From positions 655,658-719,657 of the forward strand of contig NZ_JADOBI010000001.1 of the NCBI RefSeq assembly GCF_015644585.1: a stretch of DNA of 64,000 nt, read 5' to 3'. Position numbers and translations under genes: made by a program. A model generated the notes under the pieces. That model worked only from the letters and a program-made list of their open reading frames with translations. It was not told the DNA's origin and ran no database searches. How positions within the stretch are numbered: position 1 is the first letter of the stretch; every line of letters starts with the position of its first letter. Source of the stretch: Rahnella laticis (GTDB lineage Bacteria > Pseudomonadota > Gammaproteobacteria > Enterobacterales > Enterobacteriaceae). Of the stretch, positions 56,682 through 64,000 are shown one piece after another.

Positions 56682-58233
56682 TACCTTCGCTCTTAACCGG
56701 CGAAAGCAGGAAACAAAATGGGATCAAGATAACAGCGACGATGGCGCAATAGCCGAACACATCGATGTAAGCCAGGATGCGCGATTGCGAGATCATTTCC
56801 TGATACATCTTCACGGTGGCGAGCTGCATCGGGTCGCCGACGACGTGGGCGAAATCGCGGATCGCGGCGGCACTTTTGCTGACGGCCTGATTAAACTGTT
56901 CATTGAGCGGCGACATGTTGTGCGCCATGTGCGCGCTGTGTGCCTGCGTTCGTTCGGTCACACCGGCCGTGGCCAGCGAAATCCCGATCGAGCCTGCGAC
57001 GTTACGGAACATGGTGAACAGCGCGGCGGCGTCGGCGTTCATCCGCTGCGGAATAGTGATGAACGCGATGGTCGTCAGCGGCACAAACAGGAAGCCCAGC
57101 CCGATCGACTGTGCGCTGCGGTACATCACCAGCGTTGTGAAATCGACGTCCGGCGTCAGCGTGGCCGAATAGATAAACGACGCGGCGAGCAGGAAGAAGC
57201 CGAACGCAATGATGTAACGCGTCTGCACAATAGGCATCAGTTTCAGCACCAGCGGAATCGACAGCACAATCAGCACCGCGCCGGGCGACATCACCAGCCC
57301 GGAGAGCGTGGCGGTATAGCCTAACTGCTGCTGCGCCAGCTGCGGAATGACCACCGAGCTGCCGTACAAAATCATCGCCATACCGGCCATCAGTAAACCG
57401 GCGACGGCAAAGTTTTTATCCTTCATACAGCGCAGATCGACCACCGGTTTTTTGGCATAAAGCAGCCAGTAAATCGCGCCGACAATCCCGGTTGCCGCCA
57501 GCACCGCAAAGGTGACGATGAAGCCGGATTTAAACCAGTCGTCGTCCTCGCCGCGATCCATCATGACCTGTAAACAGCCCAGCCCGAGCGCAATCAGCCC
57601 GATACCGATGTAATCAATACTGAGTTTGCCTTTGGCTTTACGCTCCCACGGCGGATCTTCCAGCAACTGATAAATTGCCAGCAGGGCGATAATCCCCACC
57701 GGAATGTTGATGAGAAACACCCAGCGCCAGCTGAAATTATCGGTGATGTAACCACCGAGCGTCGGCCCGACAACCGGGGCCACGATGATGGCAATCGATG
57801 AAAGGCCAAACGCCTTGCCGCGATCTTCCGGCTTGAAATAATCCAGCAGCACCGATTGCTGGATCGGTTGTAAACCGCCGCCGAAGAAGCCCTGCAGGAT
57901 GCGGAACAAAATCATCTGCCAGAGTTCGGTCGCCACGCCGCATAAAAATGAGCAGACGGTGAACATGCCAATACAAATCAGGAAGTAAGTTTTGCGGCCC
58001 ATCACGCGGCTGAGAAACGCGGAAATCGGCAGCACAATGCCGTTGGCCACCAGATATGACGTTAAAACCCAGGTCGATTCGTCATAACTGGAGGACAGCG
58101 AACCGGCGACGTGCGGCAGCGCCACGTTAACGATGGTGGTGTCCAGGATTTCCATGAACACCGCAATGGTTACGACGGCGGCAACTGCCCACGGATTGGC
58201 CTTGGGTTTCCAGTAGCTGCGATCTTCATTCAT
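56665..58233 (-). CDS. emrB: EmrB-like DHA2-family drug:H+ antiporter
   Basis: 522 aa with 14 predicted membrane helices. DHA2 motifs: LDTTIVNVALPHVAGSL near 32, the ILQGFFGGGLQPIQQ block near 115 and GWRWVFLINIP-type SWRWVFLINIPVG near 170. It would extrude hydrophobic compounds (uncouplers, antibiotics, bile salts, fatty acids) through EmrA and the outer-membrane factor. The start overlaps the emrA stop (ATGA) and its end overlaps the channel gene. Assigned to the EmrB group by similarity and gene order; substrate is not readable. Confidence 0.9.
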   Translation of the reverse strand: MNEDRSYWKPKANPWAVAAVVTIAVFMEILDTTIVNVALPHVAGSLSSSYDESTWVLTSYLVANGIVLPISAFLSRVMGRKTYFLICIGMFTVCSFLCGVATELWQMILFRILQGFFGGGLQPIQQSVLLDYFKPEDRGKAFGLSSIAIIVAPVVGPTLGGYITDNFSWRWVFLINIPVGIIALLAIYQLLEDPPWERKAKGKLSIDYIGIGLIALGLGCLQVMMDRGEDDDWFKSGFIVTFAVLAATGIVGAIYWLLYAKKPVVDLRCMKDKNFAVAGLLMAGMAMILYGSSVVIPQLAQQQLGYTATLSGLVMSPGAVLIVLSIPLVLKLMPIVQTRYIIAFGFFLLAASFIYSATLTPDVDFTTLVMYRSAQSIGLGFLFVPLTTIAFITIPQRMNADAAALFTMFRNVAGSIGISLATAGVTERTQAHSAHMAHNMSPLNEQFNQAVSKSAAAIRDFAHVVGDPMQLATVKMYQEMISQSRILAYIDVFGYCAIVAVILIPFCFLLSPVKSEGNAGAH

Positions 58234-59420
58234 TCGACGGTCACCGTCGGTTCAACAGACAGGCCGAGCGGCAGATGATGATTTTCATCCAGACCGCTGT
58301 CGATGACGATTTTGACCGGAACGCGCTGCACAATTTTCACATAGTTACCGGTGGCATTTTCGGCAGGGAAGGCCGAGAAGCGCGAGCCGGTGCCTTGCTG
58401 AATACTGTCGACGTGACCATGAAGTTTGATGTCCGGGAACGCATCCACGGTGATTTCAACTTTATTGCCGGGACGCATGCGCTCAAGCTGCGATTCTTTA
58501 TAGTTGGCGGCGATCCAGATCTCTTTCGACACCACCGAGAACAGCGACGAACCGGCCTGCACCAGCGTACCGAGCTGCACATTACGCTTGGTGACGTAGC
58601 CGTCGAACGGTGCGCGAACCTGCGCATACGAGAGATTCAGCGTAGCGTTTTCGAGCTGCGCTTTGGCCTGTTCAACCTGTTGCTGACGGGCTTCAACGTT
58701 GGTTTCGGCCTGACGAATATTAAGCTGAACCTGCGCGGCAACCTGCACCTGCGCTTTGGCATTTTCCAGGTCTGCGGCGGCTGAACGCACCTGCGCGTTG
58801 GAGGTGTCGATATTTTGTTGCGTGGTCGCCCGCGGATCGACACCGCGCTGACGACGAAAATCTGCCGTGGCGTTAAGTAAGTTGGCTTCCGCACGCGTCT
58901 GCTGGGCTTTGGCCTGCGCCAGCTGCGCCGGATACTGCACTTTCGCCAGATCATACTGAACCTGCGCCTGATGCAGCTGTGCCACCGCCAGCCCAAGCTG
59001 CGCCTGAGCGGCATCCCGCTGCGCGGTGGCATCACGCGGATCGATTTCGACCAGCAGATCGCCTTTATGTACAAACTGGTTATCTTTCACCGCCAGATTA
59101 GTGACATAACCGGCGATTTTCGGCGCGATGGTCACGGCGTCGCCTTCGGTAAAGGCATCGTCGGTGCTGATCTGATCTTTGGTCATCAGCCACCAGACCA
59201 GCGCCACGACCAACATGACAACCACAACAATACCGAGAATAATCAGCGGCTTTTTGCCGGGGCCTTTGCGTTTCTCGTCCGGTTCTCCGGCGTCGTTATG
59301 GGAAGGTTTGTTGTCCTGAGTGTGGCCTTCTCCTGATTTCACCTGGCTGGAGTCGAGTTCTGACTGTTCGGAACGTGCGTCATCTGACGCGGAAGGTTTT
59401 GCATTGTTATCGTTTGTCAT
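58230..59420 (-). CDS. emrA: EmrA-like HlyD-family adaptor
   Basis: 396 aa from MTNDNNAKPSASDD (ATG 59420; a start 39 nt earlier lacks support). An unusually long, polar, disordered cytoplasmic N-terminus (about 55 residues) precedes one membrane helix (about 60-80). Lipoyl halves (ITDDAFTEG-type STDDAFTEGDAVTIAPKIAG and LSYAQVRAPFDGYVTK) flank a long helical hairpin (about 140-265). It forms the periplasmic bridge from EmrB to the outer-membrane factor. First gene of the operon. Confidence 0.9.
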   Translation of the reverse strand: MTNDNNAKPSASDDARSEQSELDSSQVKSGEGHTQDNKPSHNDAGEPDEKRKGPGKKPLIILGIVVVVMLVVALVWWLMTKDQISTDDAFTEGDAVTIAPKIAGYVTNLAVKDNQFVHKGDLLVEIDPRDATAQRDAAQAQLGLAVAQLHQAQVQYDLAKVQYPAQLAQAKAQQTRAEANLLNATADFRRQRGVDPRATTQQNIDTSNAQVRSAAADLENAKAQVQVAAQVQLNIRQAETNVEARQQQVEQAKAQLENATLNLSYAQVRAPFDGYVTKRNVQLGTLVQAGSSLFSVVSKEIWIAANYKESQLERMRPGNKVEITVDAFPDIKLHGHVDSIQQGTGSRFSAFPAENATGNYVKIVQRVPVKIVIDSGLDENHHLPLGLSVEPTVTVE

Positions 59421-59684
59421 AGTGCTCTTCTGGTTATCGGCGACCGCGCGCCGGAACAAAGAAATCTTGTTTTAAGCTAGATTGTATTGATGTAAATGCA
59501 AGTAAATATAGGTCAATAAACCTTAGCCAGGGCACGAAGATCCAAACCATAGGGAAGGTCTTAAAAAGTGGAAAATGGGTTATAATGCCGGACTGGTATT
59601 TGTATTTATCAAATTTAGTTGATCCTCTGCTTCAGGAATTCCTGTGAATAATTCTCAAATAAACCGGCTTGTCCGGAGCCATTC
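59421..59684. promoter_or_regulatory. Divergent promoter region, emr operon / fieF
   Basis: 264 bp, AT-rich around 59475-59520 (emr side) and 59590-59625 (fieF side, TTTGTATTTATCAAATTT). Both operons must start here. No MarR/EmrR-type operator could be assigned with confidence and no regulator gene is adjacent. Confidence 0.45.
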
Positions 59685-60596
59685 ATGAGTCGCCCGGCCC
59701 CCTCCTATAAAGGGCTGACGCGTATCGCTTCTCTGGTTTCTGTCTGCGTGGCGCTGGTGCTGGTGTGCATCAAAGTCTGGGCGTGGGTGGCGACGGGCTC
59801 TATTGCTTTGCTGACGTCGGCAGCTGACGGGCTGGTCGATGTGCTGGCGTCCATGGTGACGTTAATTGGCGTGCGTTACGCTCTGCGTCCTGCCGACAAA
59901 GGCCACCGTTACGGGCACGGCAAAGCCGAAGCCGTCGCCGCTTTTGTCCAGGCGTTGCTGCTGGGTGCCGCCGGGCTGGTGCTCGGCGGGGAATCCATCG
60001 GACGCATTATTAACCCGGCGCCGCTGGCGCAACTCGGGCTGGGGATCTGGGTCATTATCATCAGCTGTGTGGCGGCGACCGGCCTGGTGCTGATGCAAAC
60101 ATACGTGGTGAAACGCACCGGTTCCACGGCGATTGCCGCCGACCGTGCGCATTACATCACCGACGTTGCGGTGAATATCGCCGTGCTGCTGGCGCTGATT
60201 TTCGAACGCTATTTTGGCTGGACGCGTTCTGACTCCATCGGCGCGCTGCTGATTTCTTTCTATATGATCTGGAATGCACGCGGCATGGCGGCGGATGCGC
60301 TGACGCAGTTGCTGGACCGGGAGCTGAGCGCCGATGACCGTAAACGTGTCAAAGAAGCCGTGCTGAGCGTGACCGGTGTGAAAGGCGTGCATGATATCCG
60401 CACCCGTAACGGCGGCGACCGCGTTTTTGTGGAGTTCCATCTGGAAGTTGACGGCAACCTGAGCGTGGATATCGGACACGATATCGGCGACGCGGCCGAA
60501 ATGGCGGTGGGCAAATTGTTCAAGTTTGCCGATGTGACGGCGCACCTTGAGCCGGACGGCATCGACGACGATCGTCTCGATAACCTGCTGCGCTGA
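59685..60596 (+). CDS. fieF: FieF/YiiP-type cation diffusion facilitator
   Basis: 303 aa, usual length for the family (about 300). Six membrane helices and a C-terminal cytoplasmic metal-binding domain. The transport site is complete: Asp48 and Asp52 (SAADGLVD) in helix 2, His156 and Asp160 (HYITD) in helix 5. The interhelix HRYGHGKAE motif and C-terminal GVHDIRTR-type segment are kept. It exports Zn2+, and in relatives Fe2+ or Cd2+, in exchange for protons. CGGAG precedes the ATG. Single gene with its own terminator. Confidence 0.9.
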   Translation: MSRPAPSYKGLTRIASLVSVCVALVLVCIKVWAWVATGSIALLTSAADGLVDVLASMVTLIGVRYALRPADKGHRYGHGKAEAVAAFVQALLLGAAGLVLGGESIGRIINPAPLAQLGLGIWVIIISCVAATGLVLMQTYVVKRTGSTAIAADRAHYITDVAVNIAVLLALIFERYFGWTRSDSIGALLISFYMIWNARGMAADALTQLLDRELSADDRKRVKEAVLSVTGVKGVHDIRTRNGGDRVFVEFHLEVDGNLSVDIGHDIGDAAEMAVGKLFKFADVTAHLEPDGIDDDRLDNLLR

Positions 60597-60619
60597 CCGG
60601 TTTTCCGCGGCCGCAATGA

Positions 60620-60651
60620 AAAACCTCCGCCAGTGATGGCGGAGGTTTTTT
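60620..60651. terminator. Bidirectional terminator between fieF and the cyd operon
   Basis: 12-bp stem AAAACCTCCGCC / GGCGGAGGTTTT with a 6-nt loop (60620-60631 and 60638-60649), T tract on the plus strand and A tract before it. It serves fieF and, on the minus strand, the DUF2474 gene 11 bp away. Confidence 0.93.
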
Positions 60652-60661
60652 GTTTGTGGGA

Positions 60662-60829
60662 TCAGTGTGTGCGCATTCCCGCTGCGGCCATCAGCAATTT
60701 AAACACCGAGGCGACAACAAACAGCGCCAGTACGCTGCCCAGCCAGATGGTCGCCATCCAGCCGACGCGTTTCCAGAAAGGCTGACGGATAACAGTTTCA
60801 TCATCCATTTCCCTGATGAGCTTCTTCAT
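60662..60829 (-). CDS. DUF2474 small membrane protein of cytochrome bd operon
   Basis: 55 aa, MKKLIREMDDETVIRQPFWK at the start, with one membrane helix (about 27-47, IWLGSVLALFVVASVFKLLM). The WKRVGWMATIW segment is typical of DUF2474 proteins found directly after cydB in cyanide-insensitive-type bd oxidase operons. It is probably a small structural subunit comparable to CydX. GGAGGAG precedes the ATG, and the gene begins 15 bp after the cydB stop. Confidence 0.85.
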   Translation of the reverse strand: MKKLIREMDDETVIRQPFWKRVGWMATIWLGSVLALFVVASVFKLLMAAAGMRTH

Positions 60830-60844
60830 TTACTCCTCCGCATC

Positions 60845-61852
60845 TCAGTGGTAGCCCTGTTCCGGCGTCACTTTCCCTCTGAACACGTAATAGCTCCAGA
60901 AGGTATAAACCAGAATAATCGGGATAATAAACAGCGCGCCGACCAGCATGAATCCCTGACTTTGCGGCGGAGCGGACGCCTCCCAGATGGAAACGGACGG
61001 CGGAATAATGTTCGGCCAGATGCTGATCCCAAGGCCGGTATACCCGAGGAAAATCAGTGCCAGCGTCAGCAGGAACGGCGAGTGGTGCGCCTGACGGTTT
61101 ACCGCGCGCAACATCCGGAACGCTACCAGCAACACCAGCACCGGAACCGGCAGGAACCAGAACAGATTCGGCACACTGAACCAGCGGGCGGCGATGGCGG
61201 CGTGCGTCAGCGGCGTCCAGATGCTGATGATCACCAGCACGGTCAGAAAGGTGAAAAGCAGCGGTTTTGCGCAGCGGTGCATGCTTTCCTGCAGGCGGCC
61301 TTCGGTTTTCATAATCAGCCACGTACAGCCGAGCAGGGCGTAGGTCACGACCAGCCCGAAGCCGCAGAACAGATTGAACGGCGTCAGCCAGTCCAGCGCG
61401 CCACCGGCATAGGCGCGGTTAACCACCGGAATGCCGCCGACGACCGCGCCGAGCACCACGCCCTGACAAAACGTGGCCAGCACTGAACCGGCGATAAACG
61501 ATTTGTCCCAGACGTGACGCTTTGCCGCACTGGCCTTGAAGCGAAACTCAAAGGCCACGCCGCGAAAAATCAGGCCGAACAGCATTAATGTGAGCGGAAT
61601 AGTCAGCGCGTCGAGCACCACGGAATACGCCAGCGGAAACGCGCCAAACAGCGCCGCACCGCCGAGCACCAGCCAGGTTTCGTTGCCGTCCCAGACTGGC
61701 GCGACGGTGTTCATCATCACATCGCGCTCATGCTCTGCTTTCACCAGCGGGAACAGCAGGCCGATGCCCAGATCAAAGCCGTCCATCACCACGTACATCA
61801 TCACGCCAAAGACGATGATCAAAAACCAAATCAGCGGAAGATCGATACCCAT
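60845..61852 (-). CDS. cydB: Cytochrome bd ubiquinol oxidase subunit II (CydB/CioB)
   Basis: 335 aa with about eight to nine membrane helices. It has the family start (MGIDLPLIWFLIIVFGVMMYVVMDGFDLG, in parts) and the VWDGNETWLVLGGAALFGAFP-like block near 55. It pairs with subunit I to form the quinol oxidase that reduces oxygen to water without pumping protons. A one-base gap separates it from the cydA stop, and the shorter length (335 versus 379 in E. coli CydB) fits the cyanide-insensitive branch. Confidence 0.93.
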   Translation of the reverse strand: MGIDLPLIWFLIIVFGVMMYVVMDGFDLGIGLLFPLVKAEHERDVMMNTVAPVWDGNETWLVLGGAALFGAFPLAYSVVLDALTIPLTLMLFGLIFRGVAFEFRFKASAAKRHVWDKSFIAGSVLATFCQGVVLGAVVGGIPVVNRAYAGGALDWLTPFNLFCGFGLVVTYALLGCTWLIMKTEGRLQESMHRCAKPLLFTFLTVLVIISIWTPLTHAAIAARWFSVPNLFWFLPVPVLVLLVAFRMLRAVNRQAHHSPFLLTLALIFLGYTGLGISIWPNIIPPSVSIWEASAPPQSQGFMLVGALFIIPIILVYTFWSYYVFRGKVTPEQGYH

Positions 61853-61853
61853 T

Positions 61854-63272
61854 TCAGACTCCTTCGTCGTTCAGCGGTTCTTTAATAGCCGACAGCGGAC
61901 GCGCCGGTGTACGATGCTGCCCCGGTCCGCCGTGATCCTGATTCTGACCCTCATGCGGCTGCGGCCCTTTGCGGATAAGTTTCATCATGTAGAGATAACC
62001 GACGCCAAACACCGAGGAATAGATCACCACGAACAGCAGGAGGCTGATGCTCATCTGCATCTCACCGTGGCTGGAAACGGCGTCTTTCGTGCGCAGCAGG
62101 CCATAAACCACCCACGGCTGGCGGCCAATTTCAGTGGTAAACCAGCCCGCCAGCAGGGCAATCAGACCGGACGGCCCCATCAGTAATGCAAACCGCAGAA
62201 ACGCTCTGTTTTCATAAAGATTACCGCGCCAGCGCAGACAGAGGCTCCACAATCCCAGCACGATCATCAGCATGCCGAGCCCGGCCATAATGCGGAAACT
62301 GTAGAAAATAATGCTGGAGTCGGGGCGATCTTCTTTCGGGAACGATTTCAGCGCCGGGATTTGCTGAGTCATGCTGTGCGTGAGTATCAGGCTGCCGAGA
62401 TAGGGGATTTCCAGCGAATAACGCGTTTCCTCGCGTTTCATATCCGGATACCCAAACAGAATCAGCGGCGTTGGTTCGCTGTTTTTATTCTCCCAGTGGC
62501 CTTCAATTGCGGCGATTTTCGCGGGCTGATATTTCAGCGTGTTCAGCCCGTGGGCGTCGCCAATCAGCGCCTGAACCGGAGAAACGATCAGCGCCATCCA
62601 CATTGCCATCGACAACATGGTGCGCATCGCCGGGGTATTGCGCCCTTTAAGCAGATGCCAGGCGGCAGACGCGCCGACGAAAAATGCCGACGACAGGAAC
62701 GCGGCGGTGGTCATGTGCAGCAAACGGTAGGGGAACGACGGGTTGAAAATGACTTTCAGCCAGTCCACCGGCACCACCTGATTGTTGACGATTTCAAAGC
62801 CCTGCGGCGTCTGCATCCAGCTGTTAGAGGCGAGGATCCAGAACGTGGACATCAGCGTGCCGAGCGCGACCATACAGGTGGCGAAAAAGTGCAGACCGGG
62901 GCCGACGCGGTTCCAGCCGAACAACATCACGCCCAGAAAACCCGCTTCGAGGAAAAAGGCGGTCAGCACTTCGTAAGTCAGCAGCGGGCCGGTGATACTG
63001 CCCGCAAATGACGAGAAAAAGCTCCAGTTAGTTCCGAACTGATACGCCATCACCAGCCCGGAAACCACGCCCATGCCGAAATTCACGGCAAAGATTTTTG
63101 ACCAGAAATGATAGAGGTCGCGATATTCCTCTTTTTTGGTTTTGAGCCACATCCCTTCAAGCACCGCCAGAAAACTGGCCAGCCCGATGGTGATGGCGGG
63201 GAAAATTATATGAAAAGAAACGGTGAAGGCGAACTGTATACGAGCCAGTTCGAAGGCATCTAAACCCAGCAT
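61854..63272 (-). CDS. cydA: Cytochrome bd ubiquinol oxidase subunit I (CydA/CioA), short Q-loop type
   Basis: 472 aa. Heme ligands are visible: His21 (SFHIIFPAITIG), His186 (YRLLHMTTAAF) and a candidate Met329 (FRIMAGLG), plus the invariant GWFTTEIGRQPW (376-387). The Q loop between helices 6 and 7 is short and the protein is about 50 residues shorter than E. coli CydA, which places it with the CioA (cyanide-insensitive) branch. A His/Gln/Gly-rich cytoplasmic tail (HEGQNQDHGGPGQHR) is unusual. It would support respiration at low oxygen or in the presence of cyanide, sulfide or NO; heme d content is uncertain in this branch. First gene of the cydA-cydB-DUF2474 operon. Confidence 0.94.
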   Translation of the reverse strand: MLGLDAFELARIQFAFTVSFHIIFPAITIGLASFLAVLEGMWLKTKKEEYRDLYHFWSKIFAVNFGMGVVSGLVMAYQFGTNWSFFSSFAGSITGPLLTYEVLTAFFLEAGFLGVMLFGWNRVGPGLHFFATCMVALGTLMSTFWILASNSWMQTPQGFEIVNNQVVPVDWLKVIFNPSFPYRLLHMTTAAFLSSAFFVGASAAWHLLKGRNTPAMRTMLSMAMWMALIVSPVQALIGDAHGLNTLKYQPAKIAAIEGHWENKNSEPTPLILFGYPDMKREETRYSLEIPYLGSLILTHSMTQQIPALKSFPKEDRPDSSIIFYSFRIMAGLGMLMIVLGLWSLCLRWRGNLYENRAFLRFALLMGPSGLIALLAGWFTTEIGRQPWVVYGLLRTKDAVSSHGEMQMSISLLLFVVIYSSVFGVGYLYMMKLIRKGPQPHEGQNQDHGGPGQHRTPARPLSAIKEPLNDEGV

Positions 63273-63404
63273 GAGAAGACCTATTTTTATAGCAGATGAT
63301 GAAAGGGGATTTAACCATGAAGGGGAGTGGGTATAACAGGAACAGTATTGTGATAGTTAGGTATAACAGTTTGGGTGGGAGCGCCCCGCGGGCGGTTTTA
63401 ATAA
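63273..63404. promoter_or_regulatory. Upstream region of the cyd operon
   Basis: 132 bp between cydA and the palindromic repeat element. It should hold the minus-strand promoter of cydA. Two GTATAACAG direct repeats (about 63330 and 63361) are present; no ArcA or FNR site could be called by eye. Confidence 0.4.
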
Positions 63405-63515
63405 CAGATCGAGAATATTTCGGTTTTTCACTTGCAGTGAGGGGCTGGAGCTATGACCGAGAATATTTCGGTTTTTCAATAACAGCTATCACTCAGCGGC
63501 TGGCGCCGAAACCGA

Positions 63516-63545
63516 CCAAAGAGGGCTATGACGAGCCCTCTTTGG
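63516..63545. repeat. 12-bp perfect hairpin, right copy
   Basis: CCAAAGAGGGCT / AGCCCTCTTTGG with loop ATGACG. The left copy has TT/AA where this has CT/AG: one base pair changed on both strands while the loop stayed the same. Confidence 0.88.
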
Positions 63546-63758
63546 AATCTCCGCGTCTTTTTTACTCCGCGCTACCGCTTGCTGGCCATGTTTCAGCCAC
63601 TCCGGCTAGTGCCGCAAACGCCGCCGCTGCGCGGTTCTTTCGCTTCGGGTTCGAACCCGCTCGAAAAAAGACTCTCGCTGTTTCTCACTCCTCACTCAAC
63701 GTCGTTTTGAAAGCGGCCAATGGCTATGTAATTCGGAAGATAGATGCAGGCTGATTTT

Positions 63759-63798
63759 GATTTGCTCCTTCCCCTCTCACGAGGGGGAGGAGCAAATC
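63759..63798. repeat. 18-bp near-perfect hairpin in the right repeat element
   Basis: GATTTGCTCC...CCCCTC (63759-63776) pairs with GAGGGGG...GGAGCAAATC (63781-63798) around TCAC, 17 pairs plus one G-T wobble. At 31666-31780 the same arms are separated by an extra segment of about 70 bp. Confidence 0.85.
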
Positions 63799-63895
63799 AA
63801 CCGTTCGTAAATGTTTGCACATTTAGAAAGCTTCCAGCCGCTTTCAGAAAGCTTGCTGAATGAGTGTTTCGAGACCGAAGTTACCGTCTTGAATG

Positions 63896-64000
63896 TCAAC
63901 AACTCAACGCGTAGTTTTCATCATAAGGCAGCCCCGTTTTCAACACGCCGTAGCATAGGTGAACCAGCTTTCGCATCGCAGCACCCATTGCCGACATCTT
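63896..64000 (-). mobile_element. IS110-family transposase, 3' end only (continues past the window)
   Basis: On the minus strand from the window edge, 34 codons end with TGA at 63896-63898. They read KMSAMGAAMRKLVHLCYGVL, then KTGLPYDENY and ALSC. This is the C-terminal end typical of IS110/IS116 transposases (Transposase_20 domain, MRKLVH..YGVLK.G.P). These are DEDD/serine recombinases guided by a structured non-coding RNA from the element. The end of the insertion sequence probably lies at 63877, where the flanking repeat element is cut off. Partial because of the window edge; intactness unknown. Confidence 0.8.

Larger units (their letters stand above)
63405..63876 (+). repeat. Palindromic repeat element, right copy
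   Basis: Colinear relative of the left element (32215 down to 31793, and in part 31462-31792). It contains two 48-bp units (from 63410 and 63458), the 12-bp hairpin 63516-63545, the GCGCTACCGCTTGCTGGC segment, an AAAGCGGCCA block, the hairpin 63759-63798 and CCAGCCGCTTTCAGAAAGCT. Similarity to the left copy ends exactly after GTTTCGAGACC (63876), where IS110-type sequence begins. A 152-codon open frame crossing it is not a gene. Confidence 0.85.

Noticed and set aside
63296..63754. 152-codon plus-strand open frame beside cydA
   Set aside because: Most of it is the repeat element, and its product tracks the repeat units. Not a gene.

Overview
The window looks like chromosome of a Yersiniaceae-type enterobacterium (Rahnella/Serratia/Rouxiella-like). 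It carries close relatives of the E. coli genes yjiN, yojI, cusCFBA and emrAB, a fieF-like gene and a GudP-type transporter, next to a cyanide-insensitive-type cytochrome bd operon and type VI secretion (T6SS) genes. The organism is inferred from gene content only.

Layout. (1) 1-10568: the 3' part of a giant autotransporter adhesin, followed by a SapC-family gene. (2) 10984-22176: an AT-rich island transcribed to the right. It encodes an LpxL-like acyltransferase, a C39-peptidase ABC exporter, a MacA-type adaptor, a MacB-type ABC transporter and a NodT-type outer-membrane lipoprotein. A four-gene mini fatty-acid synthase follows (ketosynthase, MaoC dehydratase, acyl carrier protein, ketoreductase). 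The island ends with a separately promoted 82-aa double-glycine leader peptide and a strong terminator. This is the most interesting part of the window: a candidate system that makes, acylates, matures and exports a small secreted peptide. (3) 22368-31344: yjiN, a divergent LysR regulator/GudP-like transporter pair, yojI with an unknown companion gene, and a large DUF3772/MscS channel. (4) 31345-32215: a dense palindromic repeat region, with a related copy near the right end (63405-63876). (5) 32191-38700: a cus-type Cu/Ag efflux operon (cusA, cusB, cusC-like, cusF and a Cys/Met/His-containing small protein). (6) 38875-39882: a CorA-family channel. (7) 40018-54661: an incomplete T6SS cluster on the minus strand: vgrG with a C-terminal extension, three tandem immunity-like paralogues, a Tle3-like lipase, PAAR, a membrane protein, tssM, tssF and tssG. 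(8) 55074-59420: an EmrA/EmrB/outer-membrane tripartite pump. (9) 59685-60596: a FieF-type cation exporter. (10) 60662-63272: cydA/cydB of the short Q-loop type plus a DUF2474 small protein. (11) 63896-64000: the 3' end of an IS110-family transposase, sitting where the right-hand palindromic repeat breaks off.

How the genes fit together. The island reads as one pathway. ACP, KS, DH and KR would build or tailor an acyl chain, the LpxL-like enzyme is placed to transfer it, the C39 exporter would remove the GG leader, and MacAB plus the outer-membrane lipoprotein would complete export. The T6SS block is a delivery module: VgrG spike with a tail domain, PAAR tip, lipase cargo and immunity array. 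It lacks the sheath, Hcp, ClpV, TssJ, TssK and TssL, which must lie elsewhere or be lost. Three separate TolC/NodT-type outer-membrane factors and several efflux systems make the window rich in envelope transport.
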